Source: an uncultured Mycoplasmatota bacterium (lineage in GTDB: Bacteria > Bacillota_I > Bacilli_A > RF39 > UBA660). From it: DNA of 8,612 nucleotides. Under the pieces are notes generated by a model that saw only the letters and a list, made by a program, of their open reading frames with translations, was not told where the DNA came from and made no database searches. The stretch is from assembly GCA_900546055.1 (NCBI GenBank), contig URBG01000045.1, forward strand, positions 1-8,612. The letters run 5' to 3'. Within the stretch, counting starts at the first letter, position 1. The number at the start of each line of letters is the position of its first letter. The translations under genes and the position numbers were made by a program. Of this stretch, positions 1 to 5,594 are shown one piece after another.

Positions 1-708
1 GCTAATGCGGCTGGTGAAAATAGTTGTTCAAAGACATTTAAACGTGATGCTACTGCTCCTATAATGGATTATCAGCTTAGAAAAATAAATTCAGGAGTAG
101 ATGTAGGAGAAGCATATCATGATGTTTGGTCACAATATGAAATTCATAGAAGATTATTACCAAATGATAATGTGAGTGGAATAGCTCAGACATATTGGTC
201 TAGTTCTTCGTCGGGACCATGGAATATAGAAGCGTATGTAAATGAAAATGTTTTCTCTATGGGAGAAGGAATAAATGGAGCTTATTTCAAAACTGTTGAT
301 AAAGCTGGTAATGAAAGCGAAGTTGTTTATATAAATATGAAAGTTGATTGGACTGCGCCGCAATTAACTAATAGTTATCAATACGTTTGGGATAATGATT
401 GGGGAAATGGTATGGTATTTGGTGTAAGTGATAGCAAACCAAATATTACTGTGTCAGGCATTTCTTCAAATTATACACACCAGTATTGTTATCATAATTC
501 AAATTGTGGTTATTCTACATGTGATGATGGAAATTGGGTAAAGGCAAATACTTATAATAGAGATCAAATATATGACGGAATGATGAATTTTGAGTTTATG
601 AGTGGAGTAAGTAAGGGGTGTTCTCGTGGACATGAAATTTCTATGCGGTTATGGATTTCTGACGTAGCTGGAAATGGAAATTATTTTGAAAATATATGGG
701 GATGGTGA
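1..708 (+). CDS. Secreted Ig-like repeat protein, C-terminal part (5' truncated by window edge)
   Basis: The reading frame is open from base 1 and ends at TGA (706-708), so the first 235 visible residues are the C-terminus of a longer protein. The ATG at base 64 falls inside an Ig-like repeat and is not a real start. Two repeat boundaries carry the typical junction of bacterial Ig-like cell-surface repeats: RDATAPIMD near residue 20, and DKAGNES then VDWTAP near residues 100-120. A third AGNGNYF motif sits close to the end. At least five cysteines are visible (SCSK, CYHNSNCGYSTC, KGCS), which is many for an exported Gram-positive protein and suggests disulfides. There is no LPXTG motif, sorting signal or terminal membrane helix. 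I infer an extracellular or surface protein, perhaps an adhesin. The downstream membrane protein starts one base after the stop, so the two are probably co-expressed. The specific function is unknown. Confidence 0.75.
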   Translation, partial: ANAAGENSCSKTFKRDATAPIMDYQLRKINSGVDVGEAYHDVWSQYEIHRRLLPNDNVSGIAQTYWSSSSSGPWNIEAYVNENVFSMGEGINGAYFKTVDKAGNESEVVYINMKVDWTAPQLTNSYQYVWDNDWGNGMVFGVSDSKPNITVSGISSNYTHQYCYHNSNCGYSTCDDGNWVKANTYNRDQIYDGMMNFEFMSGVSKGCSRGHEISMRLWISDVAGNGNYFENIWGW

Positions 709-709
709 T

Positions 710-1438
710 ATGAAAAATAAAGCTATAATAATTACTTTAATTTTGTTGTTATTAGTTTTCTTGATAATATTTTTTGAAGAAACCAATAGTTCAGTGAAGG
801 AACAAAGTGATGTTGAGAAGTTTACAGAATTGGTTATTAATGGAGGAACAAAAGAACAGTTAGAAAAAATAACAGGTGCAGAAGTAATGACAGTTACTAT
901 AATGATTGGTCCAGATTCTTATTTAAATTCTTTAATTGAAGAAAAAAATTTAGAAGAGTATACAGAAACAGGAAAAGAACTTATAAAAAACTTCGAAAAA
1001 ATTGTTAAACAAAGTTTTGATTATGATATAGAAAATAAAGCTATAAATAAAGCATTTATAACATATAAAATGTTTTATTATGCAGCTTATATTTCAGATT
1101 TAAAATTATTAAAAGAAACTATTTTAAAAAGCACTTTATCTAGTGATGAGATAAGTGAATATAAAGCAACAGTTATTGCAATGAAAATTTTAGATAAGCA
1201 TTTAAATGAATATCAGGGGAATAAAAAATATATTTTTTATTTAAATTATGAAAAAGCAAATGATGATACATATAAAAATACTTATAATTCATATTTAAAT
1301 AATTTAGTTGGTTTTTATAATGGTAATCAAGAAGTAAATAATCTTCGAGAAACTTCAGCAGACAGGGTAGAAGAATATTTATTAACAGCAAAAGCAAATA
1401 ATATAGTGGATTCAGAAAATCTACTAAAAATGATTTAG
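710..1438 (+). CDS. Small single-pass membrane-anchored protein of unknown function
   Basis: I start this 242-residue protein at the ATG at 710. An upstream in-frame ATG at 674 would overlap the preceding gene and put charged residues before the membrane helix, whereas 710 gives MKNK directly followed by a strong hydrophobic helix (about residues 4-22, rich in I and L). A G-rich GGGGATGG (698-705) lies about where an SD would, although it is within the upstream gene. The rest is hydrophilic, predicted helical and rich in K, E, N and Y (FTELVINGG, LIEEKNLEEYTETGKELIKNFEKIV). There is no lipobox cysteine. The helix with little after-charge suggests an N-terminal anchor with an extracellular domain. 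I do not recognise a family. The gene begins one base after the Ig-like protein's stop, so the pair is likely translationally coupled. The region is even richer in A+T than argS. No convincing terminator follows it. Confidence 0.75.
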   Translation: MKNKAIIITLILLLLVFLIIFFEETNSSVKEQSDVEKFTELVINGGTKEQLEKITGAEVMTVTIMIGPDSYLNSLIEEKNLEEYTETGKELIKNFEKIVKQSFDYDIENKAINKAFITYKMFYYAAYISDLKLLKETILKSTLSSDEISEYKATVIAMKILDKHLNEYQGNKKYIFYLNYEKANDDTYKNTYNSYLNNLVGFYNGNQEVNNLRETSADRVEEYLLTAKANNIVDSENLLKMI

Positions 1439-1454
1439 TTAATTATAAAAATAA

Positions 1455-1483
1455 TTGACATTTTAAAGATTATTGTTTATAAT
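1455..1483 (+). promoter_or_regulatory. Sigma-A-type promoter of the argS T-box transcript
   Basis: TTGACA (1455-1460) and TATAAT (1478-1483) are both perfect consensus hexamers separated by exactly 17 bases. The predicted start, about 1489-1490, coincides with the base of T-box stem I, which supports the call. A small AT-only inverted repeat (AATTAT/ATAATT, 1441-1456) overlaps the -35 but has no T-tract, so I do not call it a terminator. Confidence 0.9.
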
Positions 1484-1488
1484 TAATG

Positions 1489-1686
1489 GCAAGGCAAAGA
1501 AGAGGAATAGTAATAAAAGTAGTATTTCAAGTGAATTTAGGATAGTGGGAACTAAATAAATAACCTTTTATGAACGTACCTTGGAGCTGTTTGTAGATCT
1601 GCATTAAAGATTTAAGTAGCATAGAAATTCTATGAAGTAAGGTGGCACCGCGGGGAAAACTCGTCCTTATTTTATAGGATTTTTTT
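1489..1686 (+). promoter_or_regulatory. T-box riboswitch, arginine-specific (specifier CGT)
   Basis: The leader of argS senses uncharged tRNA-Arg. Stem I base: CAAGG (1490-1494) pairs with CCTTG (1579-1583). Above it is the specifier internal loop, with AGTA (1509-1512) on the 5' side and GAA-CGT-A (1572-1578) on the 3' side; CGT at 1575-1577 is an Arg codon and matches the gene downstream. The next helix is ATAAAAG (1513-1519) with CTTTTAT (1565-1571). Stem III is CATAG/CTATG (1620-1634). The T-box core AAGGTGGCACCGCGG begins at 1639. Its TGGC (1643-1646) would pair with a tRNA ending GCCA, so discriminator G is implied. The antiterminator forms from 1635-1642 with 1665-1672, plus 1650-1654 with 1660-1664. 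With uncharged tRNA-Arg bound, this fold should allow argS expression. Confidence 0.95.
1663..1686 (+). terminator. Conditional T-box terminator (weak hairpin plus T7)
   Basis: GTCCT (1663-1667) can pair with AGGAT (1676-1680), including one G-U pair, and is followed by seven T (1680-1686). It competes with the antiterminator for CCTT. The stem is only about 5 bp with a T/A loop, shorter than usual T-box terminators. The same TCCTTA (1664-1669) is also complementary to TAAGGA (1692-1697) of the argS SD, so part of the control may be translational. Confidence 0.6.
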
Positions 1687-1706
1687 AATTTTAAGGAGGA
1701 GAAATT

Positions 1707-3377
1707 ATGGAAGAGATATTTAACAAAGTGTTTAAAGAATTAGGCTATGAAAATGATACTAAAATTAATAAGTCTAATAAAGATGCTGATTATCAATGTG
1801 ATGATTGCTTTAAATTAGCTAAAGCTTATCATAAATCACCAATGGCAATTGGTGAAGAAGTGGTAGAAGCTATTCAAAAGGATGAAAACTTCGGAAAGTA
1901 TTTTAAAGAGGTTACTTTTGCCGCACCTGGATTTATTAATATTAAAGTAAGCGATGAGTATATATGCACTAATTTAAAAGAATTAATGAAGAAGGAAATT
2001 TTAGGAGCAACTAAAGAAAATGACATGATTGTTATTGACTATGGTGGACCTAATGTAGCTAAACCCTTACACGTTGGGCATTTAAGGGCTGCAGTAATTG
2101 GTCAGGCAATAAACAATATTTTAAAATTTAAAGGAAACAAAACCGTTGGCGATGTACATTTAGGTGATATTGGAACACAAATGGGTCAAGTAATTTATGC
2201 AATTATTCACGATTTTCCTAATCAAAAATATGAAGATATTGAATTTGATTTAGATTACTTAAATGTTGCCTATCCTAGAATGAGTGCTTTATGTAAAGAG
2301 GATGAAGAAGTAAGAGCTGAGTGCGCGCAAATTACAAAAGATTTACAAGATGGTGATCCTAATTATAAAATCTTGTGGGAAAAAATATGGGATATATCAG
2401 TAGGTGATATTAAACGTATTTATGATTATTTAAGTGTTCATTTTGACTTATGGTATGGTGAAAGCCATGCTTATGCACAGTTTCCCGAAATGATGCCATT
2501 TTTAGAAAAAGCTGGCGTTGTAAGAGAAGATAATGGGGCAAAAATAATTGATGTTAAGGAAGAATCTGATAAATTTGAACTTCCACCACTTATGCTTCAA
2601 AAAAGTGATGGAGCGTATTTATATGCAACTTCTGATTTAGGCACGATTTGGCAGAGGGTTAAAGACTTTAATCCTGATACAATTATTTATGTGGTTGACG
2701 CACGTCAAAGTATGTATTTTGTTCAGGTGTTTAGAGCTGCTAAAAAGAGTCACATGTATGAAGGTGGTTTAGAGCATTATGGTTTTGGAACTATGAATGG
2801 TACTGATAATAAACCATTTAAGACACGTAGTGGCGGAGCTTTAAAACTTGAAGATTTAATTAAACAAGTTCAACAATCATTTATTTCTTTACGTGAAGAG
2901 AATAAAGATATGGACAAGGAAGATTTAGATAAAATTGTTAATGCAATTATTAAATTTGCCGATTTACAAAATGATTTAGAACGTAACTATATTTTTGATA
3001 TTAAAAAGTTTAGTGAAGTAAATGGAAAAACTGGTCCATACATTTTATATACATATTTACGTATTAACAAAATTATAAATGAGAATAATAGTGAATTATC
3101 TAATATTGTTTACAGTGAAACTGATAGAGCATTAAGATTAAAATTATTAGAGGTTAGCGAAGTTATTGATCAAGCTGCTAAGGAAAGAAAACCACATCAT
3201 ATTGCAAACTACTTATATGATTTATCTGTTGTTGCTAATAATTTTTATCAAAATAATAAGATTATCGGCTTAGAAGGTAAACAAAAAGATGATTTAGAAG
3301 TTGTTTTAAATTTTAACAACAAAGTTATTGAGACATTACTTGGGTTACTTGGTATTAGTATTCCTAAAGCAATGTAA
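1707..3377 (+). CDS. argS: Arginyl-tRNA synthetase
   Basis: Class I synthetase that charges tRNA-Arg with arginine using ATP in the cytoplasm. The 556-residue length is normal for the family. The N-terminal tRNA-binding (Add-1) domain spans about residues 1-95, with the typical AAPGFINIK at 72-80. The catalytic Rossmann domain begins with the ATP-site HIGH motif as HVGH (122-125) inside GGPNVAKPLHVGHLR. GDVHLGDIGTQMG (148-160) is the usual family block. As in many ArgRS there is no canonical KMSKS; YGFGTMNG then KPFKTRSG (370-376) occupies that place. The C-terminal DALR anticodon-binding domain carries ADLQNDLERNYIFD and TGPYILYTYLRI. The protein ends LLGISIPKAM, a typical ArgRS C-terminus. 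The ATG is preceded by a strong SD, AAGGAGG (1693-1699). An Arg-specific T-box and consensus promoter lie directly upstream, so the gene is regulated by arginine charging and appears to be its own transcription unit. Confidence 0.98.
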   Translation: MEEIFNKVFKELGYENDTKINKSNKDADYQCDDCFKLAKAYHKSPMAIGEEVVEAIQKDENFGKYFKEVTFAAPGFINIKVSDEYICTNLKELMKKEILGATKENDMIVIDYGGPNVAKPLHVGHLRAAVIGQAINNILKFKGNKTVGDVHLGDIGTQMGQVIYAIIHDFPNQKYEDIEFDLDYLNVAYPRMSALCKEDEEVRAECAQITKDLQDGDPNYKILWEKIWDISVGDIKRIYDYLSVHFDLWYGESHAYAQFPEMMPFLEKAGVVREDNGAKIIDVKEESDKFELPPLMLQKSDGAYLYATSDLGTIWQRVKDFNPDTIIYVVDARQSMYFVQVFRAAKKSHMYEGGLEHYGFGTMNGTDNKPFKTRSGGALKLEDLIKQVQQSFISLREENKDMDKEDLDKIVNAIIKFADLQNDLERNYIFDIKKFSEVNGKTGPYILYTYLRINKIINENNSELSNIVYSETDRALRLKLLEVSEVIDQAAKERKPHHIANYLYDLSVVANNFYQNNKIIGLEGKQKDDLEVVLNFNNKVIETLLGLLGISIPKAM

Positions 3378-3404
3378 AAATCAAAAAATATGTCAAAATT
3401 TCAT

Positions 3405-3430
3405 AGAGATATTGCAATCAATATCTCTTT
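3405..3430 (+). terminator. Possible argS terminator: perfect 10-bp stem-loop overlapping the next promoter
   Basis: AGAGATATTG (3405-3414) pairs perfectly with CAATATCTCT (3419-3428) around a CAAT loop. Only TTT-ATGTTATATTT follows, so the U-tract is broken and termination may be leaky. The loop side contains the -35 hexamer of the next gene's promoter. It may instead, or also, be an operator-like inverted repeat. Confidence 0.5.
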
Positions 3431-3453
3431 ATGTTATATTTAAGATGATGGTA
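3412..3453 (+). promoter_or_regulatory. Promoter and initially transcribed element of TasA-like gene 1
   Basis: TTGCAA (3412-3417), 17-base spacer, TATATT (3435-3440) with an extended TG (3432-3433). Seven bases later comes ATGGTA (3448-3453), within GATGGTAGTAT, at the predicted mRNA start (G3447). The same layout precedes the two following paralogs. The leader is about 37 bases long. Confidence 0.75.
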
Positions 3454-3483
3454 GTATTCTAAAACCATGGAAGGAGAACGAGT

Positions 3484-3993
3484 ATGGAGACAAAAAATAA
3501 AAATGCGTTAATTGGAGGATTACTTGCAATTGTATTTGTAATGGCAGTAGGGTATGCCGCTTTTGCAACACAATTAAACGTTAATGGTACAGCTAATGTT
3601 ACATCTTCTTGGGATGTACACATTAAATCAATAACTGCAGGAACACCTACAGGAACAGCAACTAGTAAATCAGCAGTAATTGGTGCTGATAAATTATCTG
3701 CAACTTTTGAAACTGATTTAGTTTCGCCAGGAGATACAATTTCTTATCAAGTTGAGGTTGAAAATGCTGGATCGCTTGATGCTAAACTAAGTGAATTAAC
3801 TTTTGATAAAGGCACTAGTACAGCAATTGAACATAGTTATTCTAATATTGCTAAAAATGATGTAATTGCTGCAGGAGCAACTAAAACATTTACTGTAACT
3901 GTTGCTTATAAATCAGACATTACTAGTCAACCAACAGATGCTAATAAAACAAGTACTTTGTCTATGGTATTGTCATTTGTTCAATCTGCTTAA
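3484..3993 (+). CDS. TasA/camelysin-like secreted subunit 1 (subtype A), SipW-type signal peptide
   Basis: A 169-residue exported protein, probably a surface fibre or matrix subunit. It has a short basic start (METKNKN), then the hydrophobic core IGGLLAIVFVMAVGYAAFAT (10-29), the pattern of SipW-dependent signal peptides. By analogy with TasA (TWA|AFND), cleavage is likely after GYA (residue 25); after AFA (28) is also possible. The mature N-terminus AFATQLNVNGT leads to SSWDVHIKSI (41-50), which holds the only Trp. SPGDTISYQVEVENAGSLDAKLS (81-103) is the family's PGD...V.N.G.LDA block. The protein ends in a strand-like VLSFVQSA, with no cysteine, sorting motif or second membrane helix. It is about two-thirds identical by eye to subunit 4. 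The start is supported by AAGGAG (3471-3476), 7 bases upstream. It is monocistronic, with its own promoter and terminator. The processing enzyme is probably the peptidase at 6278-7420. The fibre role is inferred. Confidence 0.85.
   Translation: METKNKNALIGGLLAIVFVMAVGYAAFATQLNVNGTANVTSSWDVHIKSITAGTPTGTATSKSAVIGADKLSATFETDLVSPGDTISYQVEVENAGSLDAKLSELTFDKGTSTAIEHSYSNIAKNDVIAAGATKTFTVTVAYKSDITSQPTDANKTSTLSMVLSFVQSA
3514..3554 (+). repeat. Signal-peptide DNA repeat, copy in gene 1
   Basis: This 41-base segment encoding the signal-peptide core matches 4238-4278 in gene 2 at 39 of 41 positions by direct comparison. Gene 3 keeps the protein sequence here but differs at more third positions. Confidence 0.85.
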
Positions 3994-4016
3994 ACTAATA
4001 GTTTAACAAAAATTTT

Positions 4017-4057
4017 AAGGGTAAATAATCATTTGCCTTTTTTGTTTGTTTTTTTAC
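4017..4057 (+). terminator. Intrinsic terminator of subunit gene 1
   Basis: AAGGGTAAAT (4017-4026) pairs with ATTTGCCTTT (4031-4040), including two G-U pairs, around the loop AATC. T-rich sequence follows: T6, then TTT, then T7 broken by single G residues. Confidence 0.85.
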
Positions 4058-4132
4058 AGTAAATAGTATATATGATGGGATTTAGCAGATAATAAATATT
4101 GTAAACTATTGTATAAAATTTGTTATTTTTTA

Positions 4133-4174
4133 TTGATAATAGTTTGGAAATATGCTATTATTAATTTGATGGTA
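4133..4174 (+). promoter_or_regulatory. Promoter and initially transcribed element of TasA-like gene 2
   Basis: TTGATA (4133-4138), 17-base spacer, TATTAT (4156-4161) with an extended TG (4153-4154), then exactly seven bases to ATGGTA (4169-4174) in GATGGTAGTATAC. The predicted start is G4168. Geometry is identical to genes 1 and 3. Confidence 0.8.
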
Positions 4175-4207
4175 GTATACCAGGCTGTAGAAAGGGAAGG
4201 AAAAACA

Positions 4208-4771
4208 ATGGAAGCAAAAAATAAAAACATTTTAATCGGAGGATTACTTGCAATTGTATTAGTAATGGCAGTAGGTTACGCTGCATTTGCAACACAATTA
4301 AATATTAATGGTACTGCTGAAATTACATCAAAATGGGATGTACATTTCGACAATACTAAAACTTCAGGAGCTGGAGTTATTGATACAACAACAGGTTTAG
4401 CTGGAGCAACTGCACCAACTGGAACTATTGCGTATGGGGACAATGACTTAACAGCAACTTTAAATGCTAACTTAACACAACCAGGAGATAAAGTAGTTTA
4501 TACTTTAACAGTTAAAAACGCTGGAACTTTAAAAGCACAAGCTGCTACTCCAACTTTAGCATTAACTGGAGGAACTGTTAACGGTTTAACTGCAACTAAA
4601 GGACATATTAAATATACTGTAACTGCACCAACACCAACAACTATTGCTGCTGATGGTTCTGCAACTATGACAGTAACTGCTGAATTTACTGATGTTGCAC
4701 AAAATGCAACTACAACTACTGAATCTGCTACATTAAATGTTACATTAAGTTACACTCAAGCAACTGCTTAA
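4208..4771 (+). CDS. TasA/camelysin-like secreted subunit 2 (subtype B), SipW-type signal peptide
   Basis: I choose the ATG at 4208 (187 residues). The frame is open further up to an ATG at 4109, but that lies upstream of the promoter. The 4208 start has GGGAAGGA (4194-4201) 6 bases before it and gives MEAKNKN, matching the paralogs. The signal peptide is IGGLLAIVLVMAVGYA (10-25), followed by mature AFATQLNINGTAEITSKWDVH (26-46), which is nearly identical in subunit 3. The body differs from subtype A. It is very rich in Thr, Ala and Gly, with low-complexity Thr runs (ATTTTES), few charged residues and no cysteine. The family block is QPGDKVVYTLTVKNAGTLKAQ (91-111). The C-terminus is LNVTLSYTQATA, the same terminal strand pattern as its paralogs. 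Probably an extracellular fibre subunit processed by the SipW-like peptidase downstream. An in-frame ATG at 4169, within the ATGGTA element, could add 13 residues, but this seems unlikely. Confidence 0.85.
   Translation: MEAKNKNILIGGLLAIVLVMAVGYAAFATQLNINGTAEITSKWDVHFDNTKTSGAGVIDTTTGLAGATAPTGTIAYGDNDLTATLNANLTQPGDKVVYTLTVKNAGTLKAQAATPTLALTGGTVNGLTATKGHIKYTVTAPTPTTIAADGSATMTVTAEFTDVAQNATTTTESATLNVTLSYTQATA
4238..4278 (+). repeat. Signal-peptide DNA repeat, copy in gene 2
   Basis: Partner of 3514-3554: same 41 bases with two differences. It lies next to the 66-base repeat shared with gene 3. Confidence 0.85.
4280..4345 (+). repeat. Mature N-terminus DNA repeat, copy in gene 2
   Basis: These 66 bases, encoding the end of the signal peptide and the mature start through WDVH, match 4988-5053 in gene 3 at 64 of 66 positions. 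The two changes are T to C at third codon positions, so the protein is unchanged. Similarity stops sharply after the WDVH codons. Confidence 0.9.
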
Positions 4772-4781
4772 TTAGTAGTAT

Positions 4782-4812
4782 AAGGATTGTCAATTTTCGA
4801 CAATCTTTTTTT
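4782..4812 (+). terminator. Intrinsic terminator of subunit gene 2
   Basis: AAGGATTGTC (4782-4791) pairs with GACAATCTTT (4799-4808, one G-U) around the 7-base loop AATTTTC. An uninterrupted T7 follows the C at 4805. Confidence 0.9.
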
Positions 4813-4833
4813 ATGAAATTATGGGGTTTTTAC

Positions 4834-4875
4834 TTGAATAAAAATAGTGATTGTGGTATTATTTATTTAATGGTA
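4834..4875 (+). promoter_or_regulatory. Promoter and initially transcribed element of TasA-like gene 3
   Basis: TTGAAT (4834-4839), 17-base spacer, TATTAT (4857-4862) with an extended TG (4854-4855), then seven bases to ATGGTA (4870-4875). The related AGTATAC follows after a GGA insertion relative to gene 2. The predicted start is A4869. Confidence 0.8.
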
Positions 4876-4918
4876 GGAAGTATACTTGCCAATTATTTTA
4901 GAAAGGTAGGGAAATTAA

Positions 4919-5473
4919 GTGGAAAAAAATAAGAATGTCTTAATCGGAGGATTATTAGCAATCGTTTTAGTTATGGCTGTAGGTTATGCTGCATTTGCAA
5001 CACAACTAAACATTAATGGTACTGCTGAAATTACATCAAAATGGGATGTACATATGGTAGACGGTACAACAACTCCAGCTTCAACTATGGGAACTACTCC
5101 AACTGGAACTCTTACAGTTGCTGAAGGCGGATTAGCTGCTACTTTCTCAGCAAGTTTAACTAGTCCTGGTGATACTGTTACATTTACTGTACCTGTTAAA
5201 AACGTTGGTACTTTAGATGCTTCATTATCTGGTATTACTTTATCTAGTGACACTGAAGGTATGGTTGTTGATAACGATGGATTAACAGCAGTTAGTAAAG
5301 ATGGTAACATCAAATATACTGTTACAAGTCCAGGGACAGCAACTTTAACTAAAGAAACTGGTACAGCTAATTTAGTTGTAAAAGCTGAATATGTTAATAA
5401 AGCTGATGGCCAAACAAATGCTCAAAATGTTTCAGCTCAATTAAAAGTTGCTTTAACTTATGCGCAAGCTTAA
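4919..5473 (+). CDS. TasA/camelysin-like secreted subunit 3 (subtype B), GTG start
   Basis: A 184-residue protein starting with GTG (4919). No in-frame ATG exists at the homologous position, and the start gives (M)EKNKNVLIGG like the paralogs. The SD is a modest AAGGTAGGG (4903-4911). The signal peptide is IGGLLAIVLVMAVGYA (9-24). The mature start AFATQLNINGTAEITSKWDVH matches subunit 2 exactly. The family block is SPGDTVTFTVPVKNVGTLDAS (82-102). The body is acidic and Thr-, Gly- and Val-rich, with DTEGMVVDNDGL (111-122) and IKYTVTSPGT (131-140); the latter matches IKYTVTAPTP of subunit 2. It ends LKVALTYAQA. It has no cysteine, a single Trp, and no anchor or sorting motif. Probably a secreted subunit processed by the downstream peptidase. 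The GTG and weaker SD suggest lower translation than its neighbours (inference). Confidence 0.85.
   Translation: MEKNKNVLIGGLLAIVLVMAVGYAAFATQLNINGTAEITSKWDVHMVDGTTTPASTMGTTPTGTLTVAEGGLAATFSASLTSPGDTVTFTVPVKNVGTLDASLSGITLSSDTEGMVVDNDGLTAVSKDGNIKYTVTSPGTATLTKETGTANLVVKAEYVNKADGQTNAQNVSAQLKVALTYAQA
4988..5053 (+). repeat. Mature N-terminus DNA repeat, copy in gene 3
   Basis: Partner of 4280-4345, 64 of 66 bases identical, in direct orientation about 700 bases apart. The bodies of genes 2 and 3 diverge beyond it. Confidence 0.9.
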
Positions 5474-5486
5474 TTGAAAACTTCAT

Positions 5487-5514
5487 AACTCAAACTTAGA
5501 TGTTTGAGTTTTTC
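5487..5514 (+). terminator. Intrinsic terminator of subunit gene 3
   Basis: AACTCAAAC (5487-5495) pairs perfectly with GTTTGAGTT (5502-5510), loop TTAGAT, followed by TTTTTCTTT (T5 from 5509). Confidence 0.88.
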
Positions 5515-5527
5515 TTTGCTTAAAATA

Positions 5528-5574
5528 TTGAAATGCCCGTTTAAATATGATATGATAAGGGTATATTAATGGTA
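5528..5574 (+). promoter_or_regulatory. Promoter of TasA-like gene 4, with displaced ATGGTA element
   Basis: TTGAAA (5528-5533), 17-base spacer, TATGAT (5551-5556) with an extended TG (5548-5549). ATGGTA is present at 5569-5574 but lies 12 bases after the -10 rather than 7, so it is inside the leader and not at the start. This copy lacks the following AGTAT. Confidence 0.75.
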
Positions 5575-5594
5575 AGGTAGAAAGGACGTTTATT

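Noticed and set aside
674..709. Start of the small membrane protein at ATG 674
   Set aside because: It would overlap the preceding gene by 35 bases, and the ATG at 710 gives a normal short basic N-terminus before the membrane helix.
706..720. TGA read as Trp (Mycoplasma code), extending the Ig-like protein to TAA at 718
   Set aside because: No long gene here contains an in-frame TGA and the tryptophans I checked are TGG, so TGA is best read as stop.
1441..1456. AT-only inverted repeat as terminator of the 710-1438 gene
   Set aside because: It has six A-T pairs, no T-tract, and overlaps the argS -35 element.
4109..4207. Upstream extension of subunit 2 to an ATG at 4109
   Set aside because: It lies upstream of a good promoter (4133-4161), lacks an SD, and would disrupt the signal-peptide arrangement seen in all four paralogs.
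3514..5053. Repeats interpreted as a mobile element or CRISPR-like array
   Set aside because: The repeats are coding, in frame with the signal peptides of paralogous genes, and lack terminal inverted repeats or regular short spacers.
4984..5313. Antisense open frame of 109 codons inside subunit 3 (and others at 157-363, 1173-1397, 6970-7209, 8133-8375)
   Set aside because: These are shadows of the well-supported + strand genes, with no SD or promoter support.
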